64,000 nucleotides of DNA, from NCBI GenBank assembly GCA_900120395.1, contig LT635553.1, positions 486,186 through 550,185 of the forward strand, given 5' to 3'. The DNA comes from Porphyromonadaceae bacterium FC4 (lineage in GTDB: Bacteria > Bacteroidota > Bacteroidia > Bacteroidales > Porphyromonadaceae). Below, one piece after another: positions 1-9,126 of the stretch. The notes under the pieces are model-generated. The model made no database searches and was not told the DNA's origin. It was given only the letters and a program-made list of their open reading frames with translations. The number at the start of each line of letters is the position of its first letter. The first letter of the stretch is position 1. Position numbers and translations under genes: made by a program.

Positions 1-55
1 GGGCGCCTTTGTACGCAAGGGTGAGGTCATTGCTTACCTCGCAGCCAAGGAATGA
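1..55 (+). CDS. C-terminal fragment of an unidentified protein
   Basis: An open frame enters from the left edge and ends at the TGA at 53-55; the visible tail reads GAFVRKGEVIAYLAAKE. Its stop overlaps the ATG of the next gene (ATGA), so the two are probably translationally coupled. Too little is present to name the product. Confidence 0.55.
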   Translation, partial: GAFVRKGEVIAYLAAKE

Positions 56-471
56 GTGCGGAGCTGCCCGGGACGATCTTTGACCCAATCAGGCAACAAC
101 GCGTAAAGCTGACACCGGAGGAGCGTGTGCGCCAAGCGATGGTGTACACGCTCATCCACTCCTATGGCTATCCCCCGGAGCTCATGGCAAACGAAGCATG
201 CATCACGGTGGGAAAGGTCAGCCGACGCTGTGACACCGTCGTCTACTCGCGGGAGCGGCGGCCGCTCATGATCCTGGAGTACAAAGCTCCGACTGTCCCG
301 CTGACGCAGGATGTGGTGGTGCAGGCCTTTCAGTACAACAGCGTCCTCTGCGTCCCCGTCATCGTGCTTACCAATGGACACGAACTGCTTGCCTACCACA
401 TAGGGTACGACGGTGCACCGACCACGCAGTTGCCCGAGCTACCTACTTACGCCGCACTGCTTAGTCTGTAG
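52..471 (+). CDS. HsdR N-terminal-like (PD-(D/E)XK nuclease fold) protein
   Basis: 139 residues, resembling the stand-alone 'type I restriction enzyme R protein N-terminal domain' family (HSDR_N_2) common in Bacteroidetes. The Asp of RRCDTVVYS (about residue 62) followed by ILEYKAP (about residues 74-80) fits the D...ExK nuclease core; VQAFQYN follows as in the family. No hsdM or hsdS is nearby, so it is not part of a type I restriction system here. The start overlaps the upstream stop by ATGA. The true substrate of this family is not established; nuclease activity is inference. Confidence 0.75.
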   Translation: MSAELPGTIFDPIRQQRVKLTPEERVRQAMVYTLIHSYGYPPELMANEACITVGKVSRRCDTVVYSRERRPLMILEYKAPTVPLTQDVVVQAFQYNSVLCVPVIVLTNGHELLAYHIGYDGAPTTQLPELPTYAALLSL

Positions 472-518
472 TTTGTGCCTCTCCGGTGGGTTTTATCCCG
501 AAGACTCATGTATCGAAA

Positions 519-563
519 TAAAAGAGAAGCGTACTTGATTCTGTCAGGCACGCTTCTCTTTTC
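519..563. terminator. Bidirectional terminator between convergent genes
   Basis: A 13-bp stem (AAAAGAGAAGCGT at 520-532, ACGCTTCTCTTTT at 550-562) sits between the plus-strand HsdR-N-like gene and the minus-strand pfp. A-rich and T-rich flanks make it usable in both directions. Confidence 0.8.
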
Positions 564-591
564 TGCGTATAGTGCTAGATGACTGTCGCCT

Positions 592-2235
592 TTACTCGTG
601 CTCCAGCTTGAGCGTCTCAGTAGGCATGTCGCACACGCTCTCCGGTCCGAAGTACTGGATGGGTCCGGGGTAGATGTAGCAAGTCTTCCTTGCCCACTCG
701 CCTCTGTTCGCTGCAAACGTCTTGAAAGGCTTGCCCTCTAGGTCTACCAGCGCCTTGCGGATCACCGGCTTTTGCTCGCCATGGCGACGCTCGATATTCA
801 TCATCATGGTGATGGGGATACCTCCGGGGATCCACTCCTTCACGCTCTTGGTGAGGTTGCGGACGGAGCTCATGTAGCCGGTCTTGCCGGATGCGATGAG
901 CTGAGAAGCGGTATAGCCCAGTGAGTAGCAGTAGTCGGAGTCAAAGTTGGAGGGCGCAGCGCAGCGGCCTTCGTAGCCAAAGAAGTGGCGCTGTACGGCA
1001 AACTTCCCCGTGTACTTACCTTCCTTCTTCCACTTAGCCAGCTTCTCCTCTACCAGTGTGGCGAGCAGCTTCTCTGTCTCGATCAGTGATACCTGTACGT
1101 TGCCGTGGGGGTCGCGGTCAGCAGTGAGCTGCTGAGCAACCTCTGCGGGTAGCTCTGAGAGGATCTCGGCGTTCTTCTCTGAGAGGTACTTGATCACCTC
1201 CTTTGGAAGATCTTCCTTGGAGACTCCTGCCAGCTCCGCTTCCTTCTGAGCCAATACATCATTGAGCTCGCTGATGAGAGCTCTCATGGCGGGGATGAAC
1301 TCGATCAGCCCCTCCGGGATCAGGACGGTACCAAAGTTGTTGCCATCCTCTGCACGCTCAGCGACGGCAGTAGCGATCTGCTTGACGATGTCGTCCAGGC
1401 TCTGCTCCTTTGCCTCCACCTCTTCGGAGATGATGCAGACGTTGGGCTGAGTCTTGAGAGCACACTCCAGTGCGATGTGGCTGGCGGAGCGTCCCATGAG
1501 CTTGATGAAGTGCCAGTACTTGCGTGCCGAGTTGCAGTCACGCTGGATATTACCGATCACCTCTGAGTAGACCTTGGTCGCGGTGTCAAAGCCAAACGAA
1601 GTCTCGATCTGCTCATTCTTCAGGTCGCCATCGATGGTCTTGGGACAGCCGATCACCTGTACGCCGGCATTGATCTCCTTGTAGTACTCAGCGAGGACAC
1701 AAGCATTGGTGTTGGAGTCGTCTCCACCGATGATCACGAGTGCGCTGATGCCCAGTTCGTGGAGGATGGTCAGCCCCTTGTCAAATTGCTCCTTAGTCTC
1801 CAGCTTGGTGCGTCCGGAGCCGATGATGTCAAAGCCACCGGTATTTCGGTATTCGTCAATAATGTCTGAGGTCAGCTCGATGTACTTGTGGTCGATCAGC
1901 CCTGCAGGTCCCATCAAGAATCCGTACAGCTTGCTCTCCTTGTGGATGTTCTTGATCCCGTCAAAAAGTCCAGCGATCACGTTGTGCCCGCCCGGTGCTT
2001 GTCCACCGGATAGGATCACGCCTACATTGATCGGCTTCTTCTCCTCTGCCGTTGCTCCGGCTTCGAAGGTAACGGTAGGCAGACCATAGGTGTGAGGAAA
2101 CAGCTTCTTCACCTCGTCTCTATCTGCCACTGACTCCGTAGCTTTTCCGTCTACGGCATGCAGGTCATGTTGTAGTACCGGCGGCATCTTTGGTTGGTAC
2201 GCCGCACGCTCTTTTTGTAGCGAACTAATCTTCAT
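592..2235 (-). CDS. pfp: PPi-dependent 6-phosphofructokinase
   Basis: 547 residues, the long form of diphosphate-fructose-6-phosphate 1-phosphotransferase. It phosphorylates fructose 6-phosphate with pyrophosphate, a reversible cytosolic step of glycolysis. Visible motifs are GGQAPGGHN (about residue 77), GGDDSN (about 170) and PKTIDGD (about 198). The second Asp of GGDD and the Lys of PKTIDGD are the known marks of PPi rather than ATP use. The ATG overlaps the stop of the upstream small membrane protein by 4 bases (ATGA). An ATP-type enzyme with GGDGS is also encoded in this window (39991-41022), so the cell has both types. Confidence 0.96.
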   Translation of the reverse strand: MKISSLQKERAAYQPKMPPVLQHDLHAVDGKATESVADRDEVKKLFPHTYGLPTVTFEAGATAEEKKPINVGVILSGGQAPGGHNVIAGLFDGIKNIHKESKLYGFLMGPAGLIDHKYIELTSDIIDEYRNTGGFDIIGSGRTKLETKEQFDKGLTILHELGISALVIIGGDDSNTNACVLAEYYKEINAGVQVIGCPKTIDGDLKNEQIETSFGFDTATKVYSEVIGNIQRDCNSARKYWHFIKLMGRSASHIALECALKTQPNVCIISEEVEAKEQSLDDIVKQIATAVAERAEDGNNFGTVLIPEGLIEFIPAMRALISELNDVLAQKEAELAGVSKEDLPKEVIKYLSEKNAEILSELPAEVAQQLTADRDPHGNVQVSLIETEKLLATLVEEKLAKWKKEGKYTGKFAVQRHFFGYEGRCAAPSNFDSDYCYSLGYTASQLIASGKTGYMSSVRNLTKSVKEWIPGGIPITMMMNIERRHGEQKPVIRKALVDLEGKPFKTFAANRGEWARKTCYIYPGPIQYFGPESVCDMPTETLKLEHE

Positions 2236-2477
2236 ATTTTATTATCCTTTGAGTTATAGTGGTTACGTGGTTTGGGCCTTCTCTTGTCATTGACCCGCAC
2301 AAACCCATACATCAGCAGTAGGTTGGCAGCGATGATCAAGCAGCAAAGGCTGAAAAATGTCTGTCTCAAGCCATCCAGGGTCACGTAGCAGACGACTGCC
2401 GCTACTATAGCTGCAGCAGCTAGGATCAGGAGGACTTTCTTGAGGGTTGCCCAAAACTTGGGCGATGGAGATGCCAT
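2232..2477 (-). CDS. Small two-helix membrane protein upstream of pfp
   Basis: 81 residues with two hydrophobic segments (about 14-32 and 38-57) and a basic C-terminal tail (KRRPKPRNH). It overlaps pfp by ATGA and follows a TAnnTTTG promoter, so the two genes are probably co-transcribed. I do not recognise a named family; function unknown. Confidence 0.7.
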   Translation of the reverse strand: MASPSPKFWATLKKVLLILAAAAIVAAVVCYVTLDGLRQTFFSLCCLIIAANLLLMYGFVRVNDKRRPKPRNHYNSKDNKI

Positions 2478-2526
2478 GATGGACGTCTTATTAGTATGCA
2501 GGGATGACCCTATTTTCTTTCAGGTA

Positions 2527-2534
2527 CAAATATA
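2527..2534 (-). promoter_or_regulatory. -7 promoter element for the small membrane protein/pfp unit
   Basis: On the minus strand this reads TATATTTG, a perfect Bacteroidetes -7 box (TAnnTTTG), about 50 bases before the gene start at 2477. No clear -33 TTTG is seen; the region lies close to the end of truA. Confidence 0.55.
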
Positions 2535-2547
2535 ACGAAAATAGCCC

Positions 2548-3363
2548 TTAGTGCCGCTCTCCGACACGATACGTTCCCGCCTTTTCTTCAGAGCTGTATG
2601 GATCAGCCTCCACAAAGAGATCCAGAGGATAGCGGATGTACTCCAAAAACAGCCCCTGTGCCGGAGCCGATGTCGCCGCCAGTGAGCGGTCCTGCCGTGC
2701 CAGGTAGTGCGCCGGTGCCTCGGGACTGATCTTACCTCTGCCCACCTCTATGAGTGTCCCCACTATGGCTCGCACCATGTTTCGCAAAAAGCGGTTGCTG
2801 GAGATATGAAAGACCCACTCCTCTCCGGGTCCTATCCTCTGCCACTCTGCCTCGCTGACCGTACAGAGGTGGGTGTGGACATTGCTGTGCTTCTTGCTGT
2901 AGGTGGTGAAGTCATGCGTCCCGATGAGTCCGGCTGCCGCCTCATTCATGGCTGCGAAGTCGAGCTCAGGCACGGTCACCTGCAGATGGCGCCCGAAGGG
3001 ACTCGGACACGTCCGCACGTAGTACCCGTATCGGCGCTCGGTGGCATCAAAGCGTGCATGAGCATCATCCTTCACCGGGTAGAGCCCGTAGAGGGTGATG
3101 TCCGGTGGGAGAAAACGGTTGGCACGAAAGAGCAGATCGGGCGGGGTCACTCCTTCGGGGAGCACAAAGTCGGCATGACACGCCATCCAGCGGGCATGCA
3201 CCCCTGCATCGGTCCGGCCTGCGCCGGTGACTGCGATCTCCTGTCGGAGTAGGATGCTCAGTCGATCCTCCAGTACGCCCTGGACGGTCCTCCCGGTCGG
3301 CTGAGACTGCCAGCCCAAAAAGTCGGTCCCATCGTACCCCAGAGTCAGGAAGTACCTAGTCAT
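2548..3363 (-). CDS. truA: tRNA pseudouridine synthase A
   Basis: 271 residues, normal length for TruA, which makes pseudouridine at positions 38-40 of the tRNA anticodon arm. The catalytic Asp lies in GAGRTDAGVHA (about residue 52); FLRNMVRAIVGT near the C terminus is the second family motif. The gene starts 8 bases inside the end of rlmH, so the pair is probably coupled. Last gene of the unit that begins at 4767. Confidence 0.96.
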   Translation of the reverse strand: MTRYFLTLGYDGTDFLGWQSQPTGRTVQGVLEDRLSILLRQEIAVTGAGRTDAGVHARWMACHADFVLPEGVTPPDLLFRANRFLPPDITLYGLYPVKDDAHARFDATERRYGYYVRTCPSPFGRHLQVTVPELDFAAMNEAAAGLIGTHDFTTYSKKHSNVHTHLCTVSEAEWQRIGPGEEWVFHISSNRFLRNMVRAIVGTLIEVGRGKISPEAPAHYLARQDRSLAATSAPAQGLFLEYIRYPLDLFVEADPYSSEEKAGTYRVGERH

Positions 3364-3832
3364 GGTGGTAAGGGTGGTGGTTGATGATGGTCAGTGCACG
3401 GTACACCTGCTCTACGGCAAAGAGCCGCACCAGCTGATGGCTCAGGGTCATCTTGCTGAGGGAGAGGCGCAGCGGTACTTGGCGGTATACCTCCTCCGAA
3501 AAGCCATAGGGGCCGCCAACGATCAAGAGCATTCGCCTGGGGATGGTCTGCATCTTTTTCTGCAGAAAGTCAGCAAACTCTCGGGAGCTGTACTCTCTTC
3601 CCCGCTCGTCCAGGAGGATGGCTTCGTCCTGTGGCCCGATGGCACCCAGGATCGCTGCCCCCTCCAGTTGCTTTTGCTTCTCCCTGCTGTCCTTCTTGGA
3701 GAGCCTGACCTCCGGCAAGACCTTCACCTCCACCGGTAGGAATCGGTTGGCACGCTTGAGGTACTCATCCACGAGTGCCCGCACATGCTCAGAGTCCGTA
3801 TTGCCGACCAGTAGTATGGTGATACCCTGCAT
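3356..3832 (-). CDS. rlmH: 23S rRNA pseudouridine-1915 N3-methyltransferase
   Basis: 158 residues, a SPOUT-class methyltransferase of usual length. The knot region LLIVGGPYGF (about residues 103-112) binds S-adenosylmethionine, and the C-terminal LSLSKMTLSHQLVRLF...EQVYRALTI with final HPYHHD is typical of RlmH. It methylates a pseudouridine in helix 69 of 23S rRNA. It overlaps truA by 8 bases; both modify pseudouridine-containing RNAs. Confidence 0.97.
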   Translation of the reverse strand: MQGITILLVGNTDSEHVRALVDEYLKRANRFLPVEVKVLPEVRLSKKDSREKQKQLEGAAILGAIGPQDEAILLDERGREYSSREFADFLQKKMQTIPRRMLLIVGGPYGFSEEVYRQVPLRLSLSKMTLSHQLVRLFAVEQVYRALTIINHHPYHHD

Positions 3833-3858
3833 CTTTGCCGGGTGTTGGTGGGGAGGGT

Positions 3859-4470
3859 TTAGTCTTTCTTGGCAGCGTACTGCTTATTCATGTACTCGAT
3901 CACCTCGGCGGTAATGTCGTACAGGTCATCCGAGTAGAGGATGTTGTCGTTGAGAGAGTTGGACAGGATCAGCTGATAGTGGCCATAGAGCGCGTTGTAG
4001 GTCTTTACCTGGCTCATGATGGTATCTCTCAGGGCGATGTTCATGGCGTTCTGATCCTGGAGCATCTGGTTATTTAGCTTCTGATTGAGCTCCTGAAACT
4101 CCTGCTGACGCTTGAGGATACGCTCCTGCTCTCTTTTGGCGCGATCTTGGTCAAAAAAGGCATTGTTCTCCACTTTTCTCTGAAAATCCCGCATCTCTGA
4201 CTCCAGTGCACGTCCCTGCTCATTGAGGGTCGCTTGGTTGGACTCTGCTTTTTTCATGAATTCGTCCTGAAGATACTTGGAGTACTCGTAGTTGGTCAGA
4301 AGGGAGTCCAGATTGATGTAGGCAAGCGGCATCACCGCAACCGCTGAGTCACCCGCCGCAACTGTACGCGGCGCCGGTGCGCTATTTTTGTCGGTGAAGT
4401 GCAGTACAAATAGTACCACGACACATATTGCCAAAATGACCGAAATAATCGTATTGGTGGAGTTCTTCAT
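3859..4470 (-). CDS. OmpH/Skp-family periplasmic chaperone-like protein
   Basis: 203 residues. An N-terminal hydrophobic segment (about 8-26) is followed by MPLAYINLDSLL, the usual start of the OmpH/Skp domain, then a long charged coiled coil (about 65-150). No signal-peptidase site is obvious after the hydrophobic segment, so it may be membrane-anchored rather than soluble. Skp proteins carry unfolded outer-membrane proteins through the periplasm; that role is by family. It sits 26 bases upstream of rlmH. Confidence 0.82.
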   Translation of the reverse strand: MKNSTNTIISVILAICVVVLFVLHFTDKNSAPAPRTVAAGDSAVAVMPLAYINLDSLLTNYEYSKYLQDEFMKKAESNQATLNEQGRALESEMRDFQRKVENNAFFDQDRAKREQERILKRQQEFQELNQKLNNQMLQDQNAMNIALRDTIMSQVKTYNALYGHYQLILSNSLNDNILYSDDLYDITAEVIEYMNKQYAAKKD

Positions 4471-4548
4471 TTGTTTTATTGGATAAAAACTACTTATTCG
4501 TTTGTATTGAGAGTTTCAGTGATGATAGCCTGTGCTCAGAGTCTGCGG

Positions 4549-4767
4549 TCATGCCTCTTGCTCCTTGATCCGGTCAAAGAGGTTTTTGTAGTGCTGAGCT
4601 TCCCGATGCTGATTCCTGTGGCAGGTCATCCCACGCTTGCGCAGCTCAGGTTGGTCGTCAACATGAGAGGAGGGAAAGCCCCAGCGCTTCGTGAAAAACA
4701 CGCGCACCCCCAGAAGGAGTACAGACAAGCCTACCAATAATAGTGTTATGATGAGTAACTGTGACAT
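4549..4767 (-). CDS. Small single-helix membrane protein
   Basis: 72 residues: an N-terminal transmembrane helix (about 4-25), then GFPSSHV, RKRGMTCHRNQHREAQ and an acidic end. This layout matches a small Bacteroidetes membrane protein family with a FPxTHV...G..C..Q..EA pattern; its function is not known to me. First gene of the unit leading to ompH, rlmH and truA, with a good promoter just upstream. Confidence 0.65.
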   Translation of the reverse strand: MSQLLIITLLLVGLSVLLLGVRVFFTKRWGFPSSHVDDQPELRKRGMTCHRNQHREAQHYKNLFDRIKEQEA

Positions 4768-4798
4768 CTCTTGTGTTTGTAGAGGTTACCTCTGCCTA

Positions 4799-4829
4799 CA
4801 AAGATAAGTCTTTTCTCCACTACCACAAA
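4799..4829 (-). promoter_or_regulatory. Bacteroidetes-type promoter for the 4767-2548 unit
   Basis: On the minus strand, TTTG (complement of 4826-4829), 19 bases, then TATCTTTG (complement of 4799-4806). Both boxes and the spacing match the Bacteroidetes consensus. Confidence 0.75.
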
Positions 4830-4956
4830 ACAATTTTCTTTTGTTAGGAGTTTCGTCCTCCTCGGGACCCGAACTCCTTTTTGCCTTCATCCCGAAGCGA
4901 AAATGTGAGCTTTGGAGTCCGAAAGCAAGCGAAAAATAATTCTCTGTATACGATGC

Positions 4957-5100
4957 TGATAAACAGATGGTTGTGGTTGCCGAAAAAATCAATACCTAAA
5001 GCCCAAAAGTTTCCTACTGGAAACTTTTCGCTACTATCCGTCAAACCGTTCTCTTTCCTACTGGAAACTTTTCGCTACTATCCGTGAAACTTTTTTGTCC
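4957..5100 (+). repeat. Interspersed 44-bp double stem-loop repeat, copy 1 (full length)
   Basis: Left arm starting TGATAAACAGATG (4957), then cores TTTCCTACTGGAAA at 5010-5023 and 5054-5067, each followed by CGCTACTATCCGT, and a T-run at 5091-5096. The first core extends to 10-base arms AAAAGTTTCC/GGAAACTTTT with a TACT loop. It fills the gap upstream of the small membrane protein, beyond the terminator of the galactose operon. Confidence 0.95.
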
Positions 5101-5109
5101 CTGTTGTCG

Positions 5110-5160
5110 AATAAAAAATCCACGGTAGGATCCCCTATCCGTGAGAGTCCTACCGTGGAT
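5110..5160 (-). terminator. Rho-independent terminator of the galactose operon
   Basis: Perfect 13-bp stem (5118-5130 and 5148-5160, arm ATCCACGGTAGGA) followed on the minus strand by TTTTTTATT. It lies 45 bases after the decarboxylase stop. Confidence 0.9.
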
Positions 5161-5204
5161 GCTGTTGCTCTGCTGTATGCTCTGTCCCTTCCGGGGGACG
5201 GGGC

Positions 5205-6575
5205 TTAGTGCATGGTGGTGTCGAGTAGGCGGATCACCCTGTCGACGTCCGTGTCGGGGTTGAGAAACGCCAGTCGCAAGATGGTCTCGCCGTCGTGCTT
5301 GGTCGGTACGCAGAGCATCTCTGCGGCGGATGCACGGGCTTGGCTCCAGGCGTGGTAGTCGCTGTCGCTCCAGCCGATCCTGCGGAAGATCACCACGCTC
5401 AGCTCCGGCTGCATGATCAGCTCCAGGTGGTCGGAGCTCCGGATGTAGTCTGCGCACCGGCGGGCGTTGTCCAGGCAGGTCTCGATGGCTTGCGTGTACT
5501 TTTTGGTGCCGTGGGTGACGAGTGAGTACCAGAGCGGGAGCCCGCGTGTGCGCCGCGACAAGTGTATCGCAAGCTCGGAGGGATCTACCTCTGACTGGGT
5601 CGCCGCCTCGAGGTACTCGGCATGCTGACCAAAGGTCTGCCTAGCATAGCCGGGCTCTCTGTAGAGGACGGCGCAGCAGTCGTAGGGGGCAAAAAGCCAC
5701 TTGTGGGGGTCGACGATGAAGGAGTCCACCTCCTCGATCCCATCGAAGCGATGACGGACGCTGGGGGCTGCGAGTGCCGCACCACCATAGGCTCCGTCTG
5801 CATGGACCCATACGCCGCGCTTGTGCGCTTCGCGAACAATGTCTGCCACATCGTCTACGATCCCTGCGTTTGTCGTGCCGGTGGAGAGGACAACGGCAAA
5901 GACACCGGGGTTTTCCTCCAGAGCCTGCGCTACCATCTCGCCGGTGAGGTGCCCTCGTTCGTCGACCGGTATGCTGACCACCTCGACGTCCAGCACGTTT
6001 GCGATGGCACGCACCGAGGAGTGTGCCGTATTGGCACAGGCGAGCTTGAAGCCGGTGAGGGGCTTGCCGTTTTGAAAACGTCCCGACCGGTTCCACCGCT
6101 GCTTGATCGTATGGCGGGCGGTGGCGAGGGCGGAGAGGTTGCCCATCGTACCTCCGGATACGAAGGTCCCGGCTGCCGTATCCGGCCAGCCGAGGAGCGA
6201 CTTGATCCAGTCCAGTACTTGGTTTTCGGCAAATATGGCTCCGGCGCCCATCTCCCACATGCCGCCAAAGACGTTGGCTGCGGAGACAGCGGTGTCAAAG
6301 GCTACGGCAGCCCTGGTGGGCGCACCAGGTATGAAGGCGAGCGCCATGGGGTCATCTGCCGAGCGGGTAGCAGGGTTGAGTATGTCGGTGTAGATCCGTA
6401 TCGCCTCCGCCGCGCCAAGACCTTCGGCTGTGATGCAGTTGCCTGCATCGGTCTGAAGCTCTTCGGCGCTGCGAAAGGTGGTCTTGGGATCACTGCCACT
6501 GACGGTGTGCTCTTTTGCCCATGAGAGCGCCAGATCGACCGCCTGAGTTTCGTCACCCCATACTTTGCTAATCAT
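5205..6575 (-). CDS. Group II PLP-dependent amino acid decarboxylase
   Basis: 456 residues, DDC/GAD/HDC superfamily. Motifs: SGGTMGNLSAL (about 140), the PLP-binding HADGAYGG (about 258-265) and DPHKW, where the Lys (about 293) would form the Schiff base. It could act on glutamate, an aromatic amino acid or another amino acid; the sequence alone does not tell which. It follows galK by 42 bases and precedes the operon terminator, an unexpected partner for galactose genes. Confidence 0.88.
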   Translation of the reverse strand: MISKVWGDETQAVDLALSWAKEHTVSGSDPKTTFRSAEELQTDAGNCITAEGLGAAEAIRIYTDILNPATRSADDPMALAFIPGAPTRAAVAFDTAVSAANVFGGMWEMGAGAIFAENQVLDWIKSLLGWPDTAAGTFVSGGTMGNLSALATARHTIKQRWNRSGRFQNGKPLTGFKLACANTAHSSVRAIANVLDVEVVSIPVDERGHLTGEMVAQALEENPGVFAVVLSTGTTNAGIVDDVADIVREAHKRGVWVHADGAYGGAALAAPSVRHRFDGIEEVDSFIVDPHKWLFAPYDCCAVLYREPGYARQTFGQHAEYLEAATQSEVDPSELAIHLSRRTRGLPLWYSLVTHGTKKYTQAIETCLDNARRCADYIRSSDHLELIMQPELSVVIFRRIGWSDSDYHAWSQARASAAEMLCVPTKHDGETILRLAFLNPDTDVDRVIRLLDTTMH

Positions 6576-6617
6576 AGAGATTGGTTGAGTTGTTCTTTCT
6601 TGGGTGTTTGAAATAAA

Positions 6618-7778
6618 TCACTGGAGCCTGCGCGCGCCGTCGCTGATGACGACGTCGTAGACTTTTGGTGCGTGACCAAACTTCTCGGTGAAGCGCTTCA
6701 CCGCATCCTCGACAAACGAGTCGTGAAGCTCCTCCTTGACGAGGTTGATGGTACAGCCTCCGAAGCCGCCGCCCATTACTCGCGATCCGGTGACGCCGTT
6801 GTCCCGAGCAATGTCGTTGAGCACGTCCAGCTCTTCGCAGGAGACTTTGTACAGCTTGCTCATGCCGTGGTGGGTCTCGTACATCTTCTGACCAACCAGC
6901 TCGTAGTCGCCTCTCTTGAGTGCGTCCGATACGTCCATCACGCGCTGGATCTCCTCGATCACATACTCAGCGCAGAGATAGTCCTCCTGGCTCACCTCGC
7001 TCTTCACCTCTTGCAGCATGGCGAGGGTCGCATCGCGGAGCGCCTTGACCTCGGGGTGGTTCTTTTGGATGTGTGCCACGACGTTTTCGCAAGACTTGCG
7101 GCGGTCGTTGTAGGCACTGGAGGCGAGTTCGTGCTTTACCACGGAGTCGAGGAGTACCAGACGGTAGCCTTTTGGATCAAAGGGGAAGTACTCGTACTCG
7201 AGCGAGCGGCAGTCGAGGCGCATGATATTGCCTGCCTTGCCGTGTATGCTGGCAAACTGGTCCATGATCCCGCAGTTGACGCCGACGTAGTTGTGCTCCG
7301 TCTTTTGTCCCACGATGGCGAGCTCAAACTTCTCGATCTTGCCGTCGGCAAAGAAGTCGTTGAGGGCAGTGGCGTAGCAGCTCTCGATGGCTGCAGAGGA
7401 GGACATCCCGGCACCTAGGGGGACGTCGCCGGCAAAGACGGTGTCGAAGCCCTTGACCTCAACCCCGCGCTTGATCAGCTCCTGAGCCACACCGTAGAGG
7501 TACTTTGCCCAGCCCTCCTTGGGAAGGTCGTCTTTGCCGAGACCAAAGGAGCTGCTCTCCTTTAGGTCGATGGCGTAGGCATTGACCTGGTCGGTACCGT
7601 TGGGGCATATCGCTGCAGTGATGCCCTTGTCTACCGCACCGGGAAATACGAAGCCGTCGTTGTAGTCCGTATGTTCGCCGATGATGTTGATGCGCCCCGG
7701 TGCGAAGTATACGCTGTACTCCGGAGTGGCACCAAACTTTTCTTCAAAGCATTTCTTTATTTCTTGTACGCTGTTCAT
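6618..7778 (-). CDS. galK: Galactokinase
   Basis: 386 residues, normal length. The N-terminal galactokinase signature GRINIIGEHTDYNDG (about 28-42) and the GHMP motif PLGAGMSSSAA (about 124-134) are intact; the C-terminal GSRVMGGGFGGC is also present. It phosphorylates galactose to galactose 1-phosphate with ATP. The start overlaps the upstream permease stop (ATGA). No galT or galE is in the window, so the rest of the Leloir pathway must be elsewhere. Confidence 0.97.
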   Translation of the reverse strand: MNSVQEIKKCFEEKFGATPEYSVYFAPGRINIIGEHTDYNDGFVFPGAVDKGITAAICPNGTDQVNAYAIDLKESSSFGLGKDDLPKEGWAKYLYGVAQELIKRGVEVKGFDTVFAGDVPLGAGMSSSAAIESCYATALNDFFADGKIEKFELAIVGQKTEHNYVGVNCGIMDQFASIHGKAGNIMRLDCRSLEYEYFPFDPKGYRLVLLDSVVKHELASSAYNDRRKSCENVVAHIQKNHPEVKALRDATLAMLQEVKSEVSQEDYLCAEYVIEEIQRVMDVSDALKRGDYELVGQKMYETHHGMSKLYKVSCEELDVLNDIARDNGVTGSRVMGGGFGGCTINLVKEELHDSFVEDAVKRFTEKFGHAPKVYDVVISDGARRLQ

Positions 7779-9103
7779 AATGCTTGTTTATCTTGGTTTG
7801 AAATTTTACTGGTTACGAGTGCGTAGTATAGGATCACTGCTTCGCAGACGAGCACGATCAGCCAGGTCCAAGTCCAGGAGCCCAGATATCCTGCAAGTGC
7901 GCCCTGAAGAACCGGGAGCACCGCCCCTCCGAAGCAGCCCATGATGACCAGACCGGAGCCCTTTGCGGTATATGGTCCGAGCCCATCGACAGAGAGTGCA
8001 AAGATGGCGGACCACATCACAGAGTGAAAAAAGCCCATGCCACAAAACAGCCAGGGATTGTGTATCAATAGAGCCACGAGCAGGAGTAGTGCAGCTCCGC
8101 TTGCTCCGACAGCCAGCTGAGTGCGGGCTGATACGTTGCTCAAAAATGAGCCCAATAGACGTCCCGCAAGCATTCCGCACCAATAGAGGAATGCCATTTG
8201 AGCCGCTACTCCGTAGGTGAAGCTCAAGTCCTCTGTCGCGTATAGGACAATGTTTGCCCCTAGGCAGACCTCCATCCCGACGAGACAAAAGAGGGCTATG
8301 AAGCCCCATCGCACATGACGGAAGCTCCAGATGTGTCTCGGCAACTCTTCATCCCCGGCGGAGACACTCTCTATCTCCGGTAGCTCCAGGAAGCGAAGAG
8401 TGACCAGCAGTATGGCTACGAAGATTAGGAGCACCGTCATCGGGAGATAGAGCGAGGAAATCTCCACGTCTACGCCCTCCTTTTGTTGGAAGATGACGTA
8501 CGCCACGAAGAGGGGAACCAGGGTTGTCATCAGAGAGTTGCCCGTTCCCGCGATGTTTTGCCTCTGCACACCCGACGTTCCGGGAACCTCGCAGGCGACT
8601 AGGTAGGGATTGATGGCAGCTTGTATGAACGTCAGGGCGGAGCCCGATGCAAATGCTGCAACCAAAAAGACCCAGTACGCTGTGGGAAGCACGGTCTTGC
8701 CTGTGTACTCAAAAGCATCACCCTCTACCCGGGCTTGGTCGATGACCGACTGGAAGCGGCTGATGTCAAAGGTCTCAAAGACCCACGCCGATACCATGTA
8801 GAGTGCAAAGCCGATAAGCAGCACCCCCAGCCCGGTACTGAGGGTTTTCTTGTAGCCGTGCTTCTGGATGTAGCGTGCTCCGGTACCGCCCATCACGAGA
8901 TAAGCGACAAAGAAGGCGAAGTTTAGAAGCGTCGCCCAGAAGTTTGCCATCTGACCTGTCTGGATCAGGTAGGCAGCTTTCATGGGCACTTGAAACTGCT
9001 GATTGAGGCTAGTGATAAGACCCACTAGCGACATGAGCACTACCATGATGATGAATGGCGCTATGTAGCTAGTGGGTCGGTTTTGGATCGTTGCTTTTTG
9101 CAC
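7775..9103 (-). CDS. MFS sugar permease, FHS (fucose-galactose-hexose) type
   Basis: 442 residues with about 12 hydrophobic segments. The layout and sequence resemble the FucP/GluP branch of the major facilitator superfamily (sugar:H+ symport). It lies between a second FHS-type permease and galK, with a 4-base overlap to galK. It is the more diverged of the two permeases and carries a hydrophilic insert at about residues 117-142. Substrate by context: galactose or a related hexose. Confidence 0.85.
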   Translation of the reverse strand: MQKATIQNRPTSYIAPFIIMVVLMSLVGLITSLNQQFQVPMKAAYLIQTGQMANFWATLLNFAFFVAYLVMGGTGARYIQKHGYKKTLSTGLGVLLIGFALYMVSAWVFETFDISRFQSVIDQARVEGDAFEYTGKTVLPTAYWVFLVAAFASGSALTFIQAAINPYLVACEVPGTSGVQRQNIAGTGNSLMTTLVPLFVAYVIFQQKEGVDVEISSLYLPMTVLLIFVAILLVTLRFLELPEIESVSAGDEELPRHIWSFRHVRWGFIALFCLVGMEVCLGANIVLYATEDLSFTYGVAAQMAFLYWCGMLAGRLLGSFLSNVSARTQLAVGASGAALLLLVALLIHNPWLFCGMGFFHSVMWSAIFALSVDGLGPYTAKGSGLVIMGCFGGAVLPVLQGALAGYLGSWTWTWLIVLVCEAVILYYALVTSKISNQDKQAL

Positions 9104-9126
9104 GTCTGGTGAGCGAGCGGGTTATT

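Noticed and set aside
52-471. HsdR-N-like protein as a sign of a restriction-modification system
   Set aside because: No methylase or specificity subunit is visible and the protein lacks the helicase part of HsdR.
4786-5087. Short frames through the repeat in the gap upstream of the small membrane protein
   Set aside because: Their translations are mainly the interspersed repeat (for example ending SEKFPVGN) and recur at other copies, so they reflect the repeat and not genes.
5622-6524. 300-codon plus-strand frame opposite the decarboxylase
   Set aside because: The minus strand encodes an intact PLP decarboxylase with all motifs; the plus-strand frame is a shadow of a GC-rich gene.
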